Assembly (NCBI GenBank): GCA_037178975.1
Contig: JASJZH010000004.1
Coordinates: 6,138,001 to 6,202,000 of the forward strand
Length of the DNA: 64,000 nucleotides
Reading direction: 5' to 3'
Source: Oscheius tipulae
Taxonomy: Eukaryota > Nematoda > Chromadorea > Rhabditida > Rhabditidae
Positions 1 to 11,845 of this stretch are shown piece by piece. A program made the position numbers and the translations under genes. Position 1 is the first letter of the stretch. Each line of letters begins with the position of its first letter. The notes beneath the pieces are model-generated. The model had not been told where the DNA came from and made no database searches. It was given only the letters and a program-made list of their open reading frames with translations.

Positions 1-133
1 CAGTACCTCTACGTCCATCGAGACATGCTCTGCTACTTTCTGGAAGCTCGAAAAGAACGGTAAAAGGGGCAAGTACAATCGCTTTGTCGAGGATTACAAC
101 GCGTCCAAGAAGAGAAACTACAATAAACACTGA
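1..133 (+). CDS. 3' end of a protein tyrosine phosphatase gene (partial, apparent frameshift)
   Basis: Seen: frame 1 from base 1 reads YLYVHRDMLCYFLEARKER and then hits TAA at 61. Frame 2 continues with GKYNRFVEDYNASKK and stops at TGA 131-133. Known: nematode tyrosine phosphatase domains end with a helix of the type QYLYVHR.xLxYFLE followed by a KYxKFxEDY segment, so both pieces fit one domain. They fit end to end if base 61 is an extra T, which suggests a sequencing or assembly indel, or a decayed gene. Only the last ~45 codons are inside the window; the catalytic HCSAGxGR motif lies further left and cannot be checked. The end overlaps the probable 3' end of the convergent exportin-4 gene. 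Confidence 0.55.
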   Translation, partial: STSTSIETCSATFWKLEKNGKRGKYNRFVEDYNASKKRNYNKH

Positions 134-3100
134 GTAAAGTCTTCTTTCCTCTTTTTACATCTTTTCCCTCGTTCCTTCTGTTTGCAGACAGTTTTGAGAT
201 AGGCAAACGCACCGGCATAAGTTTGTGGATTCTGTTATGAGCAATTCCTCGTTGATTATCGCGGTTATTGGTAAAGTAGAGTCCAATCTCACAGAGCGCC
301 TCCAGAGCACGACAAAGGATGTCCGTGCCAAATCGACTGTCCAATGCGAGCTGAAACTTGTTTTCGATGAGAAATCAGAAGAAACAACTTCAATACAGAC
401 GAAGAAAGTATCGAGGAGATGGTCGCTGACGAGAGCGACAGTATTGCGGGAAAACTCGCAGATGCTCTCGATGATGCCGTAGTAGTTTATCGCCACGTCG
501 GGAATAGCGAGCAGAGACTCGTTCATGATACCAATCAACGACTCGACACAGGCCACGGCAGCTTCAACATTTGCCGGAAGGTGTTCGGGGTCGTTGTAGT
601 CGGACAGATCCTTGTTGATGATATTGGATAGGATCTTTAGAAATAGGGTCTGAATTTGAAGCTTCTGGCCATACAAGAAGGATTATTACCACATCGACAG
701 CCTTTTCCTCTTCTTCTTTCGCCGACATCACATTGTTGTGACGAGACGGCTGGTTGGCAGCGTAACTCCGAATAATGAGCACCAGGGCCTCGTTGATATT
801 GTTCCTGATTTGCTGAAAATGGATGACTTATTAAAAAAAAGAACAAACTAGATCAGGGATGTAATTCATGACTTTGGTCGTGGTATCGTGCATGAACTGG
901 AGAATCGAAGTGATGATGGGTTGACAATGGAAGTGGCTATTCATCATGGGGACAATGACCGTGAGAACTTGGTCGATGAACACTAAATAGACTAGACTCA
1001 GGGAGATGGATTCGAACTGGCTTGTAGGACCATTCCAGAATGACTGGGATGGTCCCTATCTTTCCACAGAGGGAAAGATATTGGCCAGATTGGCACAAGT
1101 CCCTTTGTATGCTTGTACCAATCCGACAAGTTAAAATCTTTCAAGAAACGTACAGGAAAACCAATAACCTGTGAGTGAACAGGATGCATCCGTCTGTCCA
1201 GCTTGGGCAACTCCTGTGAAACACTGCAGGAGGTCGTTAATGATCATGTCTGTTCTGCTATTAGGAGGTTGGGAGGCAAGGTTCAGTAGACGCTCAGTCA
1301 GAGGAGTGAGCAGCTGAAAAAGTAGCAGATGAAGAATAACAAGTGACTGTTACCGTATTGTACATAGTATTTTGAACTTCCTGACTCATTTGCGAGGCAA
1401 CTAATATGAGAGCTCTCATGACACCACCCCGGCAAGGAAGACTCAGGATGTCGATTCTGCTGAAGAATTGAAGCAGATAGTTCGTCTGGGAGAGAAAAGT
1501 CGCCCTGGCATCAATCAACACTTCCAGAAGGTCCACAGCATCGTTACAGAGCCTAATATGAAGAATATTCGGGGAAAAGAAAGGACGAACCTGATCTCCC
1601 CTCGCATATGAGTGAAGATGTAAAGGACCTTCTCGAAAACGAAGTTAACCAGCGCTGAATCAGTCTCCTCGTTCGGATAGAGCATTGGGGCATGATCCGG
1701 ATTGCTAATATTGTCGGTCATATTCGTGACCCCGCCAATGAATCTGCTCAGAGCGAGCAGACTACTGCGGCAGAGCTCAGGCGAGACTTCGATGTTGGGA
1801 TTCTTCATCAACTCGTACTCCAGAACGTTCCAGGTCAGGATTTCGCCGAAAAGGCTGAAACAGATATTTTGATGGCTTGAGCTGTTCCAAATTCCTGACA
1901 AAAAAACTCACACGATGAACGGATCGACATTGTTAGGATCGACAGTACGAGGGCCGAGCGGATTGCTGATACATTCACGAACAAACTTATTCTTCTCTTC
2001 GTCGCTGAAAAACAAACTCGATTTGAAAAATCGAAGAGTCACTGACCTATAGGATTCGTCACGATCCTCGGCCTGTTCTTCGCTGACTTCCATTACATGA
2101 GGAGCCATCTTTCCGAAATCTCCGTCAGTTTTGATAATGACACTGTGAGCCACAAGGAGCATCAGCCAATGCATATCTTCTCGCCATAGGTTTATTTCCT
2201 TCTCGTTGATTGCACAACTGACCATCATCTTCAAATGATCGACCTTCTGTTTGATCAGTCTGAAACGCAGCTAGAAAAGGCTCTTGAGCAAACAAACTGG
2301 GAAGCAGAAGGGATGAAAGAAGAACAGGTGTAGACGGCCATGTCTCCAAACACGGTGAAAATATCCAAGAAGCGATTACGGTCGTCATTCTCATCATTAT
2401 CGGCATTCTCCTCAACTTCTGGAGCCTCGGGACAAAATCCGAAAGGTGGGGATTGAAGAGACTGTATGAATGTGTTGACAATCTGTTGCGTAGGAATATA
2501 AATGAAGTTGTTATCTGAAAAGACTCGGATTAAAGCAGAATAGAAAGAAGCATGCCGATCTGTTCGGCAGTATCATAGTCCAGTCCAATCCGCCATTTAC
2601 CCTTGAGGAGAACGGTCCAGCCAGAAAACAGATTCACGACGTCCTGTTTGCTATCTTCGTCATCTTCGGTCTAGAAATTATAACTGTTGGAACTGTACCA
2701 GAAACAAAACTTACGATAAACTTGGCGATAGCATGCCGCAGAAGATGGTCCATGAACTGGATGTAGAAACCAAGCAATCTGCCTCGATCCGGCTCCGTGA
2801 TTCGCATAATTTGTGATACAGGACGAAGAGTGAAGATTCTGTTGATGGTCAGGCAGAGACCGCTAACTTCGTGCTCGAGAGGACCGGATCCGAAAGTATC
2901 GAGCATACAATGAATGAATCTTTCAAGAAAGGCGACAGCAACATCGCGATCCCTCATCGTCTCGCCAGATATTCCTCCAAGGTACGCGATACAGGAGATA
3001 GACTTGGTAGCCAATTCCGCCTGACCACGTACGACAATATGTATTCGGAAAAGGAGTTCGATCAACTGATGAGTCATGATGTTGTCCCAGGAGGATGGTG

Positions 3101-3995
3101 GACGGAAATTGGCCGATGCTGACAATGCCAGGAACGTTCGAGCTTGGAAATCCCACGAGAAGATGTTGTCGCAGATCTGAAAATATATTTTTTCTGACAG
3201 ACGATAGAAATACATCAAGGAGGCGAGAGAACAACAGTTTCTGGTAGGGTGTGTTCATTGGATCCGGTTGATTGCAGAGAATATCGAAGATCTGCATAAC
3301 CATCTCGAAGATCGACTTCAGCATCGTCCTTTCAAACTCGGTTTTGGCTCTGGTGTGGAAGTCATAGGTGATACCAAGGTGAGAGCTACGCCAAGCACAC
3401 GAGAACTGTTCTGTCATGGCGAGAATCAAACGACAGCCGACATTTTGCTTAAAAAAACATTCTAGGTAAACAAATGAAGTTCTTACAATATGGACGTTGT
3501 CATTCTTGACCATATCCTCGATCACCCGACAGACTTCTTCTTTTGTCCCGGCTTTATGGTCAAGAATCCCTCGTTTGATGGAAATTGCCACGGCTTGAGC
3601 AAAACTATTCAGGACAAATGAAGACAGACTGGAAAAGGAGTGCTACACTGAACAACGAAGGGGCTACTTCTCATTTGAAGCAGCGTAATCTAGAAGTTGC
3701 CGATTTGTGGCTTGAATTGCACTCGGGTCGTTAACATGCCAGAACTTGAGAAGAATGGCAGCTGTTGCTTGAGCCAGTCTCTGGAGAACGAACGGATCAG
3801 TGGATCGGTCTGAAACCGCGAACATGGGTAAAACCTTAGCGAAAATGTCTTACTGATCGCATTCAGCAGCGCATCAATCGAATACTGGCCACTTTCAAGC
3901 TCAGTGAATAGCTGCTCTGCTTTCTTCCTGTCCTCAGCTCCCGTTTGTGCATTTTGAATAAAAGCAGCCGCTTGTTCCAATAGGCCAATATCCAT
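118..3995 (-). CDS. XPO4: Exportin-4, nuclear export receptor
   Basis: Role (known): a HEAT-repeat karyopherin that moves cargo such as eIF5A and SMAD3 through nuclear pores with Ran-GTP. Seen: the start ATG is at 3995 (MDIGLLEQAAAFIQNAQ). Characteristic exportin-4 segments follow, such as EDMHWLMLLVAHSV near 2180, matching EDIHWLILVTGYLL of the human protein, and YYGIIESICEF near 460, matching YYKLITFICEI. Near the end FVCIEV joins LALDSRFGTDILCRALEAL across a 35-nt intron (351-385). About ten or more short introns are present. Length, roughly 1,050 residues, is close to the family norm of ~1,150. The C-terminus is uncertain: one more 35-nt intron gives a stop at 118-120, otherwise the frame runs to 33. 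Either end overlaps the converging phosphatase gene. Identity is firm; exon borders are approximate. Confidence 0.85.
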
Positions 3996-4334
3996 CTACC
4001 CGCTGAAGCATGAATTGGTAAAATGAATACAGCAAAAGTTCGTTCCCAAGTTCGAAAGGCATCATGGCAAATGAGATAGGAGAGAATGGTCATGATGTGC
4101 ACAGACAATAGGAGTAACGAAAAATGTCAGGCCGCAGAAAAAAACGAGCAATGAAATTGTGACGATATGGACACAAAGGCAGCCTACCAAATGGAATGAA
4201 ATGAAACGTAAAGAGGGAAGAAAAATACATTTATCTTTACTAATGAATCAACATCTAAAAACATCCGCGAACCAACTATCGAATATAGAGAGACGGAACA
4301 TAACCACGGATCGTTCTTGATTTTCTTGAAAAAT

Positions 4335-5541
4335 TTAGACACAGGCGGCTCCGGAGATGATCTCAATAAGTTCTCTGGTAATGACGGCCTGACGAGTACG
4401 ATTGAAGGCTAGGGTCAGCTTGTCGATCATTTCTCCTGCAAGCGTTACATTATGAAAGAAAATTGCAAATACATACCGGCATTCTTGGAGGCTCCGTCCA
4501 TAGCAGTCATACGAGAGCTCTGCTCGGATGTGGCAGATTCCTTCATAGCGTAGTAGATCAATTGGGCGAGAGAATATTCAGTGTAGGATTGGAGAACGTC
4601 ATCATCTACGGAATCGTAAGTGGAGAGAGCTTCCTTGGTCTTGATGGCCTGGAAAAGTGACAGATAATCAGAGGAATTGGTGCTTCGCCAGAGGGAACAT
4701 TTCAAAATTGAATTTAGTTGTTCTCATAGATGTGAAAAAGGTAGGCATTTAGCAAAACTGTTTGTCTAATTGAACCCAAAAGAACGAAACATACCTCAAG
4801 TGGAAGAATGGGCAGCTTAGAAGTCTGGTAAGAAACGACAGTCTTGAATCTGTTGAAGATGATTGCTCCCTCATCAAAGTCAAATCCAGAATCAAGAATG
4901 GCTTTGGCGGCAACAGAAGCATCGGCGAAAGTGGGAGGAGTGCGGCCAATTTCGTTTCCAGTGACCAGGAAGTTCTGAAAACTTATTGGTAGAAGAAAAA
5001 CTAACGAGAGAACATACCTTTCCGTAGACGCGCTGAAGACCTCCTCGAGACTTGTCTCCAATGCAGACGAGACGTACATCGGCATCTCCGGCCTCTCGTA
5101 GAATATTACGAGCCTCCTTGACGATGGAGGTGTGAACAGCTCCGCAAAGCCCTCTGTCGGAGGTGATGAGGACGTAAAGACGCTTCTTCTTGGGCTCCTT
5201 GGTTTCTCCCTCGACGGTGGGGTTGATGTTGTCGAAGAAAGTCTGGGCTCCGACTCCGTAGGCCCGAGCTCCCTAGAACAAACAAATTTCATAAAGACGT
5301 ATGTGACAAACCTTCAGATCACGCTCGGCCTTGGCGTACTTGGCGGCGGCAACCATTTTCATGGATTTTGTGATCTTCTGGATGTTCTTGACGGACTTCA
5401 GACGAATAGAGATGTCCTGAACAAACCAAAGTTGTCAAAGACTCGAGAGAAATGACCCACCTTTAGAGTGGCAAAGCCAGCCTGCTGTTGAACAGCAGCA
5501 GCGGTGGCCTGTCGGAGAAGACCCGAAGTTTGGCCGAGCAT
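4335..5541 (-). CDS. ATP5F1C: ATP synthase F1 gamma subunit, mitochondrial
   Basis: Role (known): the central rotor shaft of the F1 motor, coupling proton flow to ATP synthesis in the mitochondrial matrix. Seen: the start ATG is at 5541, giving [20 protein letters not shown], an Arg/Ala/Gln-rich leader typical of mitochondrial import. The mature domain follows with [32 protein letters not shown] and the C-terminal rotor helix [20 protein letters not shown], then TAA at 4335-4337. Exon 1 is 5461-5541. Introns of 44 nt (5417-5460) and 39 nt (5273-5311) follow, with more downstream. Length, about 300 residues, is normal. It is a divergent neighbour of CCDC12, with ~660 bp between starts. Very secure call. 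Confidence 0.95.
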
Positions 5542-6199
5542 GGTTCCCCTGAAAACTGGCTAGAGAAGGTTGTAACTTTGAGAAAGGAGAATGTATAGAA
5601 TGAAACGAGCGACCTCATTACAGCCATGAATGGAATTTCACAATCTATTTTTGCCGCGCTTTGTTACAAACAATCGTACACAAGCAAAACCTAGGTCATA
5701 GACACAAACTTGGAGACGCGCAGAGCCAAGGAACAGCCGAAACTGGAAAAATTAAAGGGCGCGTTCGTGTCTAAACGATTTCGGCTTACTTTTGTGATGG
5801 CCAGTTATCGCAACGTTGTCCGTGTGAATAATCGCCTACTTTATTACTTTTTTGTGCAAAACTGGAAGAATTTTAGCCACAAATGAATCAAAAAAAGAAC
5901 AATTTATTCGTGCAAACTTCAAACCGCCCAATGGCTGAGCTAAGAATTCGTGACGGGACTCGGTCTATTTCCTACGGTATCACCGAACTGTTCTGTGTGC
6001 ACGAATTTGAAAATCTGCTTCAATTCTTTTGTCCACAACGGTGCTTATTTTCAGTCTGTTGTGTTCGATTCCTTGTGCATTTGACAAAAGGCAATGTGGC
6101 AAAAATCGATTTCAATTAGGAAAGTATTTACTCATCGCCCGATACTTTTGTTTGCCTCTTTCCCTCTAAACTGTAAGACCAAACTTTAGTGATTTCAGG
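5542..6199. promoter_or_regulatory. Divergent intergenic region between ATP synthase gamma and CCDC12
   Basis: These 658 bp separate two outward-facing housekeeping genes and should hold both promoters. No TATA box near either start is evident. The one longer open frame (5883-6119, +) has no splice signals or recognisable protein and looks like chance. The sequence CTTTAGTGATTTCAGG immediately before the CCDC12 ATG is a likely trans-splice acceptor. Confidence 0.4.
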
Positions 6200-6864
6200 A
6201 TGACGGACGACGCTCACATGTCGTCAGATGAGGAAAGAAATCCCAATCAAAATTCCGCTGAAGCCGCTGCAATCGCTAGAAAACGCAGGCTCATGGCTAT
6301 GAAGTCAAAGATGCACGGCATGGAAATGAAGTGAGTCTGTTTATTTTACTAGCCGCTCGCATTACTAACATCATTTACGCTTGGGAAAACTTTTTCCAAA
6401 CCAAATGGGGAAGTGGTCTCTGGCCGAAAATCGTGAACAATTCTTCATTTGCGATTTCAGGGATGAAGACTACAAAGAAGACGAAAAATCGACGAAAAAG
6501 GCCAAACTAGGCACTAAAGGATTCAGAAGTTATCAACCTGTCTCGGAAGTTTTGCCCGGCGGAACAGCTACTGCTCCGCTTGATATCATTGAGAATGAGA
6601 TTGCTGAACACTTAGAGGTTTGTCCACCTTTGCTCGCGTCGAACTTGTTACGTTCAGATCACTAAGGATGTGAAGCCAATCGAGAACATTGACCTCACGA
6701 CTTTGGCTCCGAAGAAAATCGACTGGGATCTGAAACGTGATATCGAACCCAAACTGCAGAAGCTGGAGCGTCGGACACAACGAGCCATTGCCGAAATTAT
6801 CAGAAAACGTCTCGCTGATGGAGTCGGAGATCTCGCCAGTACGGTCAACCAAGTCGTTTTGTAA
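6200..6864 (+). CDS. CCDC12: CCDC12 / Cwf18 pre-mRNA splicing factor
   Basis: Role (known): a small nuclear coiled-coil protein (Cwf18 family) found in the NTC-related part of the activated spliceosome. Seen: the start ATG at 6200 directly follows GATTTCAGG. Three exons are joined across introns 6331-6460 (130 nt) and 6618-6657 (40 nt). The C-terminal block APKKIDWDLKRDIEPKLQKL followed by ERRTQRAIAEIIRKRL matches the diagnostic human segment APRKPDWDLKRDVAKKLEKL and KKRTQRAIAELIRERL almost residue for residue. The N-terminus carries the usual basic ARKRRLMAMKSK helix. About 165 residues, a normal size. The stop at 6862-6864 lies only 20 bp from the stop of the convergent ground-like gene. 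Confidence 0.93.
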
Positions 6865-6884
6865 ATGTTCCACTAATTATCAAT

Positions 6885-9755
6885 CTACGTACGTTTCATA
6901 AAATTCATTAAACCCGTATCAATTACTAATGTCGTTCGAAAACAGTCGCTCGTTGTCCACATCTTCCCGTGACAGTTCGTGGTATGGAATCGATTGTGAG
7001 TCTTTGGTTCTGCGACTTCTGCTTTGCAGGGCAAGATCTGAACTGGTGATTTTCGTTCGAATGTTCTCTTGGTACCTTGATTTATATCAACTGCGTTCAG
7101 AGCGATCGGCGTTATTATAGTCAAAGGGTCTTGTTTCACTCCCTTTCGGTGCTGAAAAACATTTGCATACCGAGATTATAATAACTTACTGGCATGGAAG
7201 TCGCGTAGACTGTGATGAACTTTCCGTCCTTGTCTATTTTGCACATTAGGTCGCCAGCAAAATATGCTCGTAGAGTGTAGTCTTCGTAGCTGACAATGGT
7301 TTCGAAACTCGTGTTGAATCTGAAACGGATCGCTAAAACAGTTTCAGTTCAACAACTTACACTTGTTCGCAGTCTTGTTGAATCCGTTGAGCAACTTGTT
7401 GTAGGTCAGCAGTTGCTGACCTCGCTTCTCTTCTTGCCTTGTGATAACTTTTTCGCATCAAACTCTCCAAGAACCTGTTGCAGCACATCAAACCTGTACT
7501 CGTGCTGGATTTATACTCAGTTACTTACCATCTTTGTTGACATAGCAATGACTGAACGGATATGGAGGAGGATTACTCGTTCTGTCGATGATGTCGTTGT
7601 CTGGAATGTCAATCACAGAAGACAGTGTCTCCATTGATCTGGTCTCATTTCTTCTATCGCCGTCCACAGTCTTCGCTCCAAAAACGCGAACAAGAAATGG
7701 AGTAACGGTTGGCTGAAGAATCTTTTTCAGTGCTTTAAGAGAAATGTACCGCCTTTGATGGACTAGCTTTGGTCCATGTACGAACTTGGCCGTCTCGGAC
7801 GTGGAACGAGCTGGACAGTGGAGAAGGGGTATTTTCGATGAAGACTGGAGATGAGGTCTGTAAACCTTTCTATCTTTTTTTTGTCTACAAAGCCATTAAT
7901 CCCATATTTTCGGGGCCTCATTTCAACGCAGATGTCAAATCATCACTGTCAGACAGCCAACCATCCGGAAGATCTTCAACGAAGGCGCGCCATGCAACCA
8001 AACCGATCGCAAGTTGCCGAGCAGAGAAAGATGAATATACTCACGACTTTTGTTTGATTACTTCTGTTGTGCCTTCCAGTCTGTCCATGACTCCGAACCT
8101 TGCTGATGTACGTGGTTCCACTGGATCTGATTCTAAAACTCTCTTCTTTTATCCATTATCCGGAAGACAAACTTTGCAAAAGGCTTGACCACCCTGTGAG
8201 CATTCAGTCTTTCCACCTCCTGATCTTCAATACTCCGTCCCAACCAATCGGCAAACTCCTGAGATTCCGATGAAAAGGATTTCTTTGCCTACACTCGTCT
8301 CATTCAAAAGGCTGACTGACAGTTACCTTGACAACTTTGAAGGATTGCAGACGTTTGATTTCTCTCTTCGTCTCGGCAATTTTCTGCTTCAAAATCTTCT
8401 TTCTCATAGCTCTCGCCTCCCTTTTCAGAATAGTTAAAAGAGCTTTGACTGCCGGGTCGTCACTGGGAGTAAAGTCTGTTTTCCGCTTGATTGTGATCCT
8501 CTGGAGAAAATTTATCCCCTTGTCAATCCTCCTTTGCTTTCTCTTTTTCTGCGACTTTTTCAACTTGGAGTACAACTTCAACTTCTGCTGTTTAGCTGTC
8601 TGAAAAGAGTCAGTGATAATCTGTTCAGGAACTGGGACTCACCACAGGTGCCACTGTGCTTCTAGCCGGCAACCAGTCTCCAAGAAAAGAAAGAATCTCT
8701 TCTTCCGAGACGAGATTCCTGACAGGAGCTCGTCTCCTCATGGTTCCAGACGTCACTCCATAAGACCTCATCAGATTGTCCACATCCACTTCATCACTTC
8801 TTCGATGCCGATAGCTCTAAAAAATGCTTGAATACCCACTCTAATTAATTCTCTTACTTTTCCCCTACTGGTCCTGTGGTTGGCATCAGCTTTCGCAAGA
8901 TGGTAGTTCAGTTGGTCTGGAAGATTCCGTCTTGTCCCCTCTAACGATGGCTAATGAGGAGCCAGTTGACACGCCAAATTAGGTAAGAAAGTCGGCGCGA
9001 AAGTTGGACGAGAGGCAATTCGAAATCTTTTGAGTTTTTATCATAGCTGGTATTTTAATGAATTCCAGACGAGGATCCTTGTCAGATTGTCCGACCGCCA
9101 CCCGCAGAGTTGTTCGAGAAGGAGGATATTTCAATAGCGAAAAGTGTCGGTACAAAAGACCCCCACTAAGCGACGGTTAATTGCCCGCGACTCCTCTTCA
9201 GACTGTCACTTGCCCTCCGATGCTGATACGTGAACAACGGATTGAACCGGATACTTTTGGACACGGAGGCGTCGGAACGCTCTTTGAGAACGGGAGGAAA
9301 ATGACCGGACGATGGCAGTTTGCTAATCTTTGACCTTTTCATGAAATGTTATCCAGCAAAATTGCCAAAGCAAAGGATAATGAGTTCTAGGACTAGAGTT
9401 TTGACTGGACGTGAGTCAGGAGGTTTTACTTTGGTAAGATTTCCCCAACTGTACGACAATTTCCATATTTGCATTTCAACAAGTTTGGCAGCTCTTAGCA
9501 ACGAAAAAGTAATGAATTCTAATGACATATGATGTCAAAAACGCATCCGGTCGCTTCTCTGGTTCATAGATTTACCGAAAGTGTCCCCAAAAAAGAATTC
9601 ATTTTTGCCCTCGCTTACGGTACAGTGCCTTTTCACAAAAGACGTGGGTCACTCAACCCATGCTGAGACGCACCCTGATTTTACTTACCTGGAGTAAGAG
9701 AGGAAATAGACAATATGAATAGTTGCCAAGCGAAAACTAGAACAAGGTATCGCAT
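6885..9755 (-). CDS. Secreted ground-like (hedgehog-related) protein with a long basic N-terminal region
   Basis: Seen: exon 1 (9689-9755) encodes the signal peptide MRYLVLVFAWQLFILSISS directly behind TTTCTTCTCAG. Exon 2 (about 9210-9322) has PTPPCPKVSG. The middle is Lys/Arg-rich and probably helical (KKSQKKRKQRRIDKG; LKREARAMRKKILKQK). The C-terminus has CYVNKDG, LMCCNRFLESLM, AQRIQQDCEQVFNTSFE and AYFAGDLMCKIDKDGKF, then a ~90-residue tail ending at TAG 6885-6887. Known: the CCN...SFE...GDLxCK pattern is the nematode ground-like domain, in secreted proteins of epidermis and gland cells linked to moulting. Exons join in phase across introns of about 40 nt and one of ~190 nt near 7.9-8.0 kb. 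Odd: the basic region (~300 residues) is unusual for a ground-like protein. It could reflect fusion of two genes, but every junction tested kept phase. Confidence 0.72.
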
Positions 9756-10042
9756 CTGAGAAGAAATAAAATATTCTGTGAATTGTTGGATCAGATGCGA
9801 AATGGAAAAGGCGCGCTGTCCTCTCGCGCTCCGCCCACTTTCGGTGAAAGCTCCTCAGTTCAACCAGTTTATCTTGGTGTGTGAAGGGATCGAGGAAATT
9901 CAAGTCGGCAGCAAGCAGAAGTCTGCTCAAGTTTAAAAATCTCTTCGATTGACAGGTCTTTCGTACCTCATTCACACGAAGGGTAGTACAATATATATTT
10001 GAGATACAATTAAAACGCAGACTTATCCAGTAAGAAACGTCT
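9756..10042. other. Intergenic spacer between two minus-strand genes
   Basis: About 290 bp between the start of the ground-like gene (9755) and the stop of the next minus-strand gene (10043). A long minus-strand open frame (9685-9975) overlaps the signal-peptide exon in another frame; nothing in it is recognisable. Likely holds the promoter of the ground-like gene. Confidence 0.35.
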
Positions 10043-11462
10043 TCAATTCAGCTTCGGCGGAGGATACATACGAGCTTCCTGAAAATCCAATTAGGTATAA
10101 AAAATGGTGAACAATCTACATTTTCATACATTCCTTCGACTACGAGTCGTTCGGCTAAACGACGACTCTCATTAGTATCGTAATCGTGGTCCATACTGAT
10201 TGTTTTGGACGACGGAGCCGGACCACAAATTTTAGTTTTACAAATTTCGAGGAACTGGTCTTCTTTGTTTTGACTGATATCCAACGAGCACAGTTTCGGC
10301 AGCTGAAAGCTTTAAGAGTTGAAATGTAGAAAAGCCAAGTTACTGTGCTATTTTCAACTTCGATTCGGAAAAGGTTAGCACCAATCTCTGCTATTTCGGC
10401 GAACATCATAATCCATTCCGAGGAGTACTGAAGCTGGCGAACATCGTCCTTGAACTTCTTCGGAGCATACTGTTCTGCGAGACGGTCCCAATCATCACGA
10501 AATTTGGTGGATATTCCAGATGTCTCAATTTCTAGGCTCAAAATGAGTTTGACACATTCTTCGACCTATGACGACTGGATGCATAATGATAAAGCTCTAG
10601 ATTACCATTTTTAGACGATATTCCGGCTGGAGAGCAAGCTGAACAAACTCCTCCCAGTCTACTTCTTCCTGTTGAATACGTCGATTTTCCTCGGAAAGTT
10701 TACTTGGGGATACCGGCACAGCGTCTATCCGTGAAAAGATATCCTCAAAAAGTTCCTCGTCATCGACTATGAAATGCTCGAATTTGAAAACTTCCCGGTC
10801 CTTCTTCTCAATCAGTTCAGTTGGAGGCATCGGCTCATCCACGGTCCTAGGAACATCTTTATATGAGCTCTACAAGATGCTAACCTAATTTTAGCTTCAT
10901 GAACGATGGCTACTCCTTCATCCGACACTCCAACGGCACTCAGCGAATGGATGCTGAGACGACCAGATCTGTTCAGATAGTCGTCAATTTCATTTGAATT
11001 GGTGTCCAGGGAAATTGTACTGGGCTGAACATCTCGTGGACGAGGCGTAGGATTTGAAGGTCTAAACGAAAAGTGTAATCATGAAAGTATGATGAATTAC
11101 GGTTTCAAGAAATGACGAATGGCTTTTACAACGTTGTTAGCAAAGTTTGTGACCTTTCGCGTGGTCCGTTTCTTCTCTCTTCGAAGCCATTTTCCGTACT
11201 CGAAGTCGGAAATTGCGCCATCATTGAATTTTTGGACGACTTCTTTCTTGGCTTGTCGTAACTCCTCCCGTGTCTTTTCGATATCCTCAATTTTTATAGA
11301 TCCGCCTTGAGCTGTCTAAAGAAACATGGTTTTTCAAAAAATTTCAATATCTTATAAATGCAAACTAACATGTTTCCCTGATAATATGTTGAGGTAGCGG
11401 AACCAAACTTGATAGTCGGCGCTGACTTTGTCGTAGAGCTTCAGAATATCCGGAGATCTCAT
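10043..11462 (-). CDS. Uncharacterised acidic/coiled-coil cytoplasmic protein
   Basis: Not recognised. Seen: the start ATG at 11462 (MRSPDILKLYDKVSADYQVW) and stop TGA at 10043-10045 after EARMYPPPKLN. About six exons are separated by introns of roughly 37-55 nt, all GT-AG on the minus strand. The first third is basic and helical (REELRQAKKEVVQKFNDG; WLRREKKRTTRK). The middle is acidic (FIVDDEELFEDIFSRIDAV; QQEEVDWEEFVQLAL). The last third is helical (ISTKFRDDWDRLAEQYAPKK; SEWIMMFAEIAEIGANLFRI). There is no signal peptide or membrane segment, so it is probably cytosolic or nuclear. Length about 390 residues. The coding look is convincing because all introns keep phase, but no family can be named. 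Confidence 0.7.
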
Positions 11463-11845
11463 AATCGAACGGCCGGAAACTCTTCGTAATTACACAAAGA
11501 AGATGCGACAAAAACAGCTAGTTGAGAAAAACGACAGATCGAAATGTTTGAAACAAAATGTGAGGGCTGTGAACAATATTTCAAACAAACTATTTTTTTT
11601 AAGGAAAAGAGTAAAAACTTTCACTACTTGACTGAATATTCAATGTAGCGACATTGATGCAGGTCCCGTCACGATTGAAAAGAAGAATTGTTTTCAATTT
11701 TGCCGCTGAACAGACTATAATTGTGCCTGTGTTTGCAGACACTTTATCGAATGCATAAAAAAGTAGTTTTTTTTTGTCTCGTTTTATACCGCAGTCCCTT
11801 TTCCTTACAAACAGTTCTAAAAAAAATGCAAGTTTGTTTTTGCAG
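11463..11845. promoter_or_regulatory. Divergent intergenic region (AT-rich)
   Basis: 383 bp between two outward-facing starts (11462 - and 11846 +). It is rich in A/T runs, and the final TTTTTGCAG before the + strand ATG is a strong candidate trans-splice acceptor. The overlapping open frames at 11599-11953 on both strands show no protein similarity and no intron structure, and were judged non-coding. Confidence 0.4.

Noticed and set aside
5883-6119. 78-codon + strand open frame between ATP synthase gamma and CCDC12
   Set aside because: No similarity, no splice signals, and it lies in the divergent promoter region.
9685-9975. 96-codon minus-strand open frame
   Set aside because: It overlaps, in a different frame, the signal-peptide exon of the ground-like gene, which has better support (signal peptide, donor site and acceptor).
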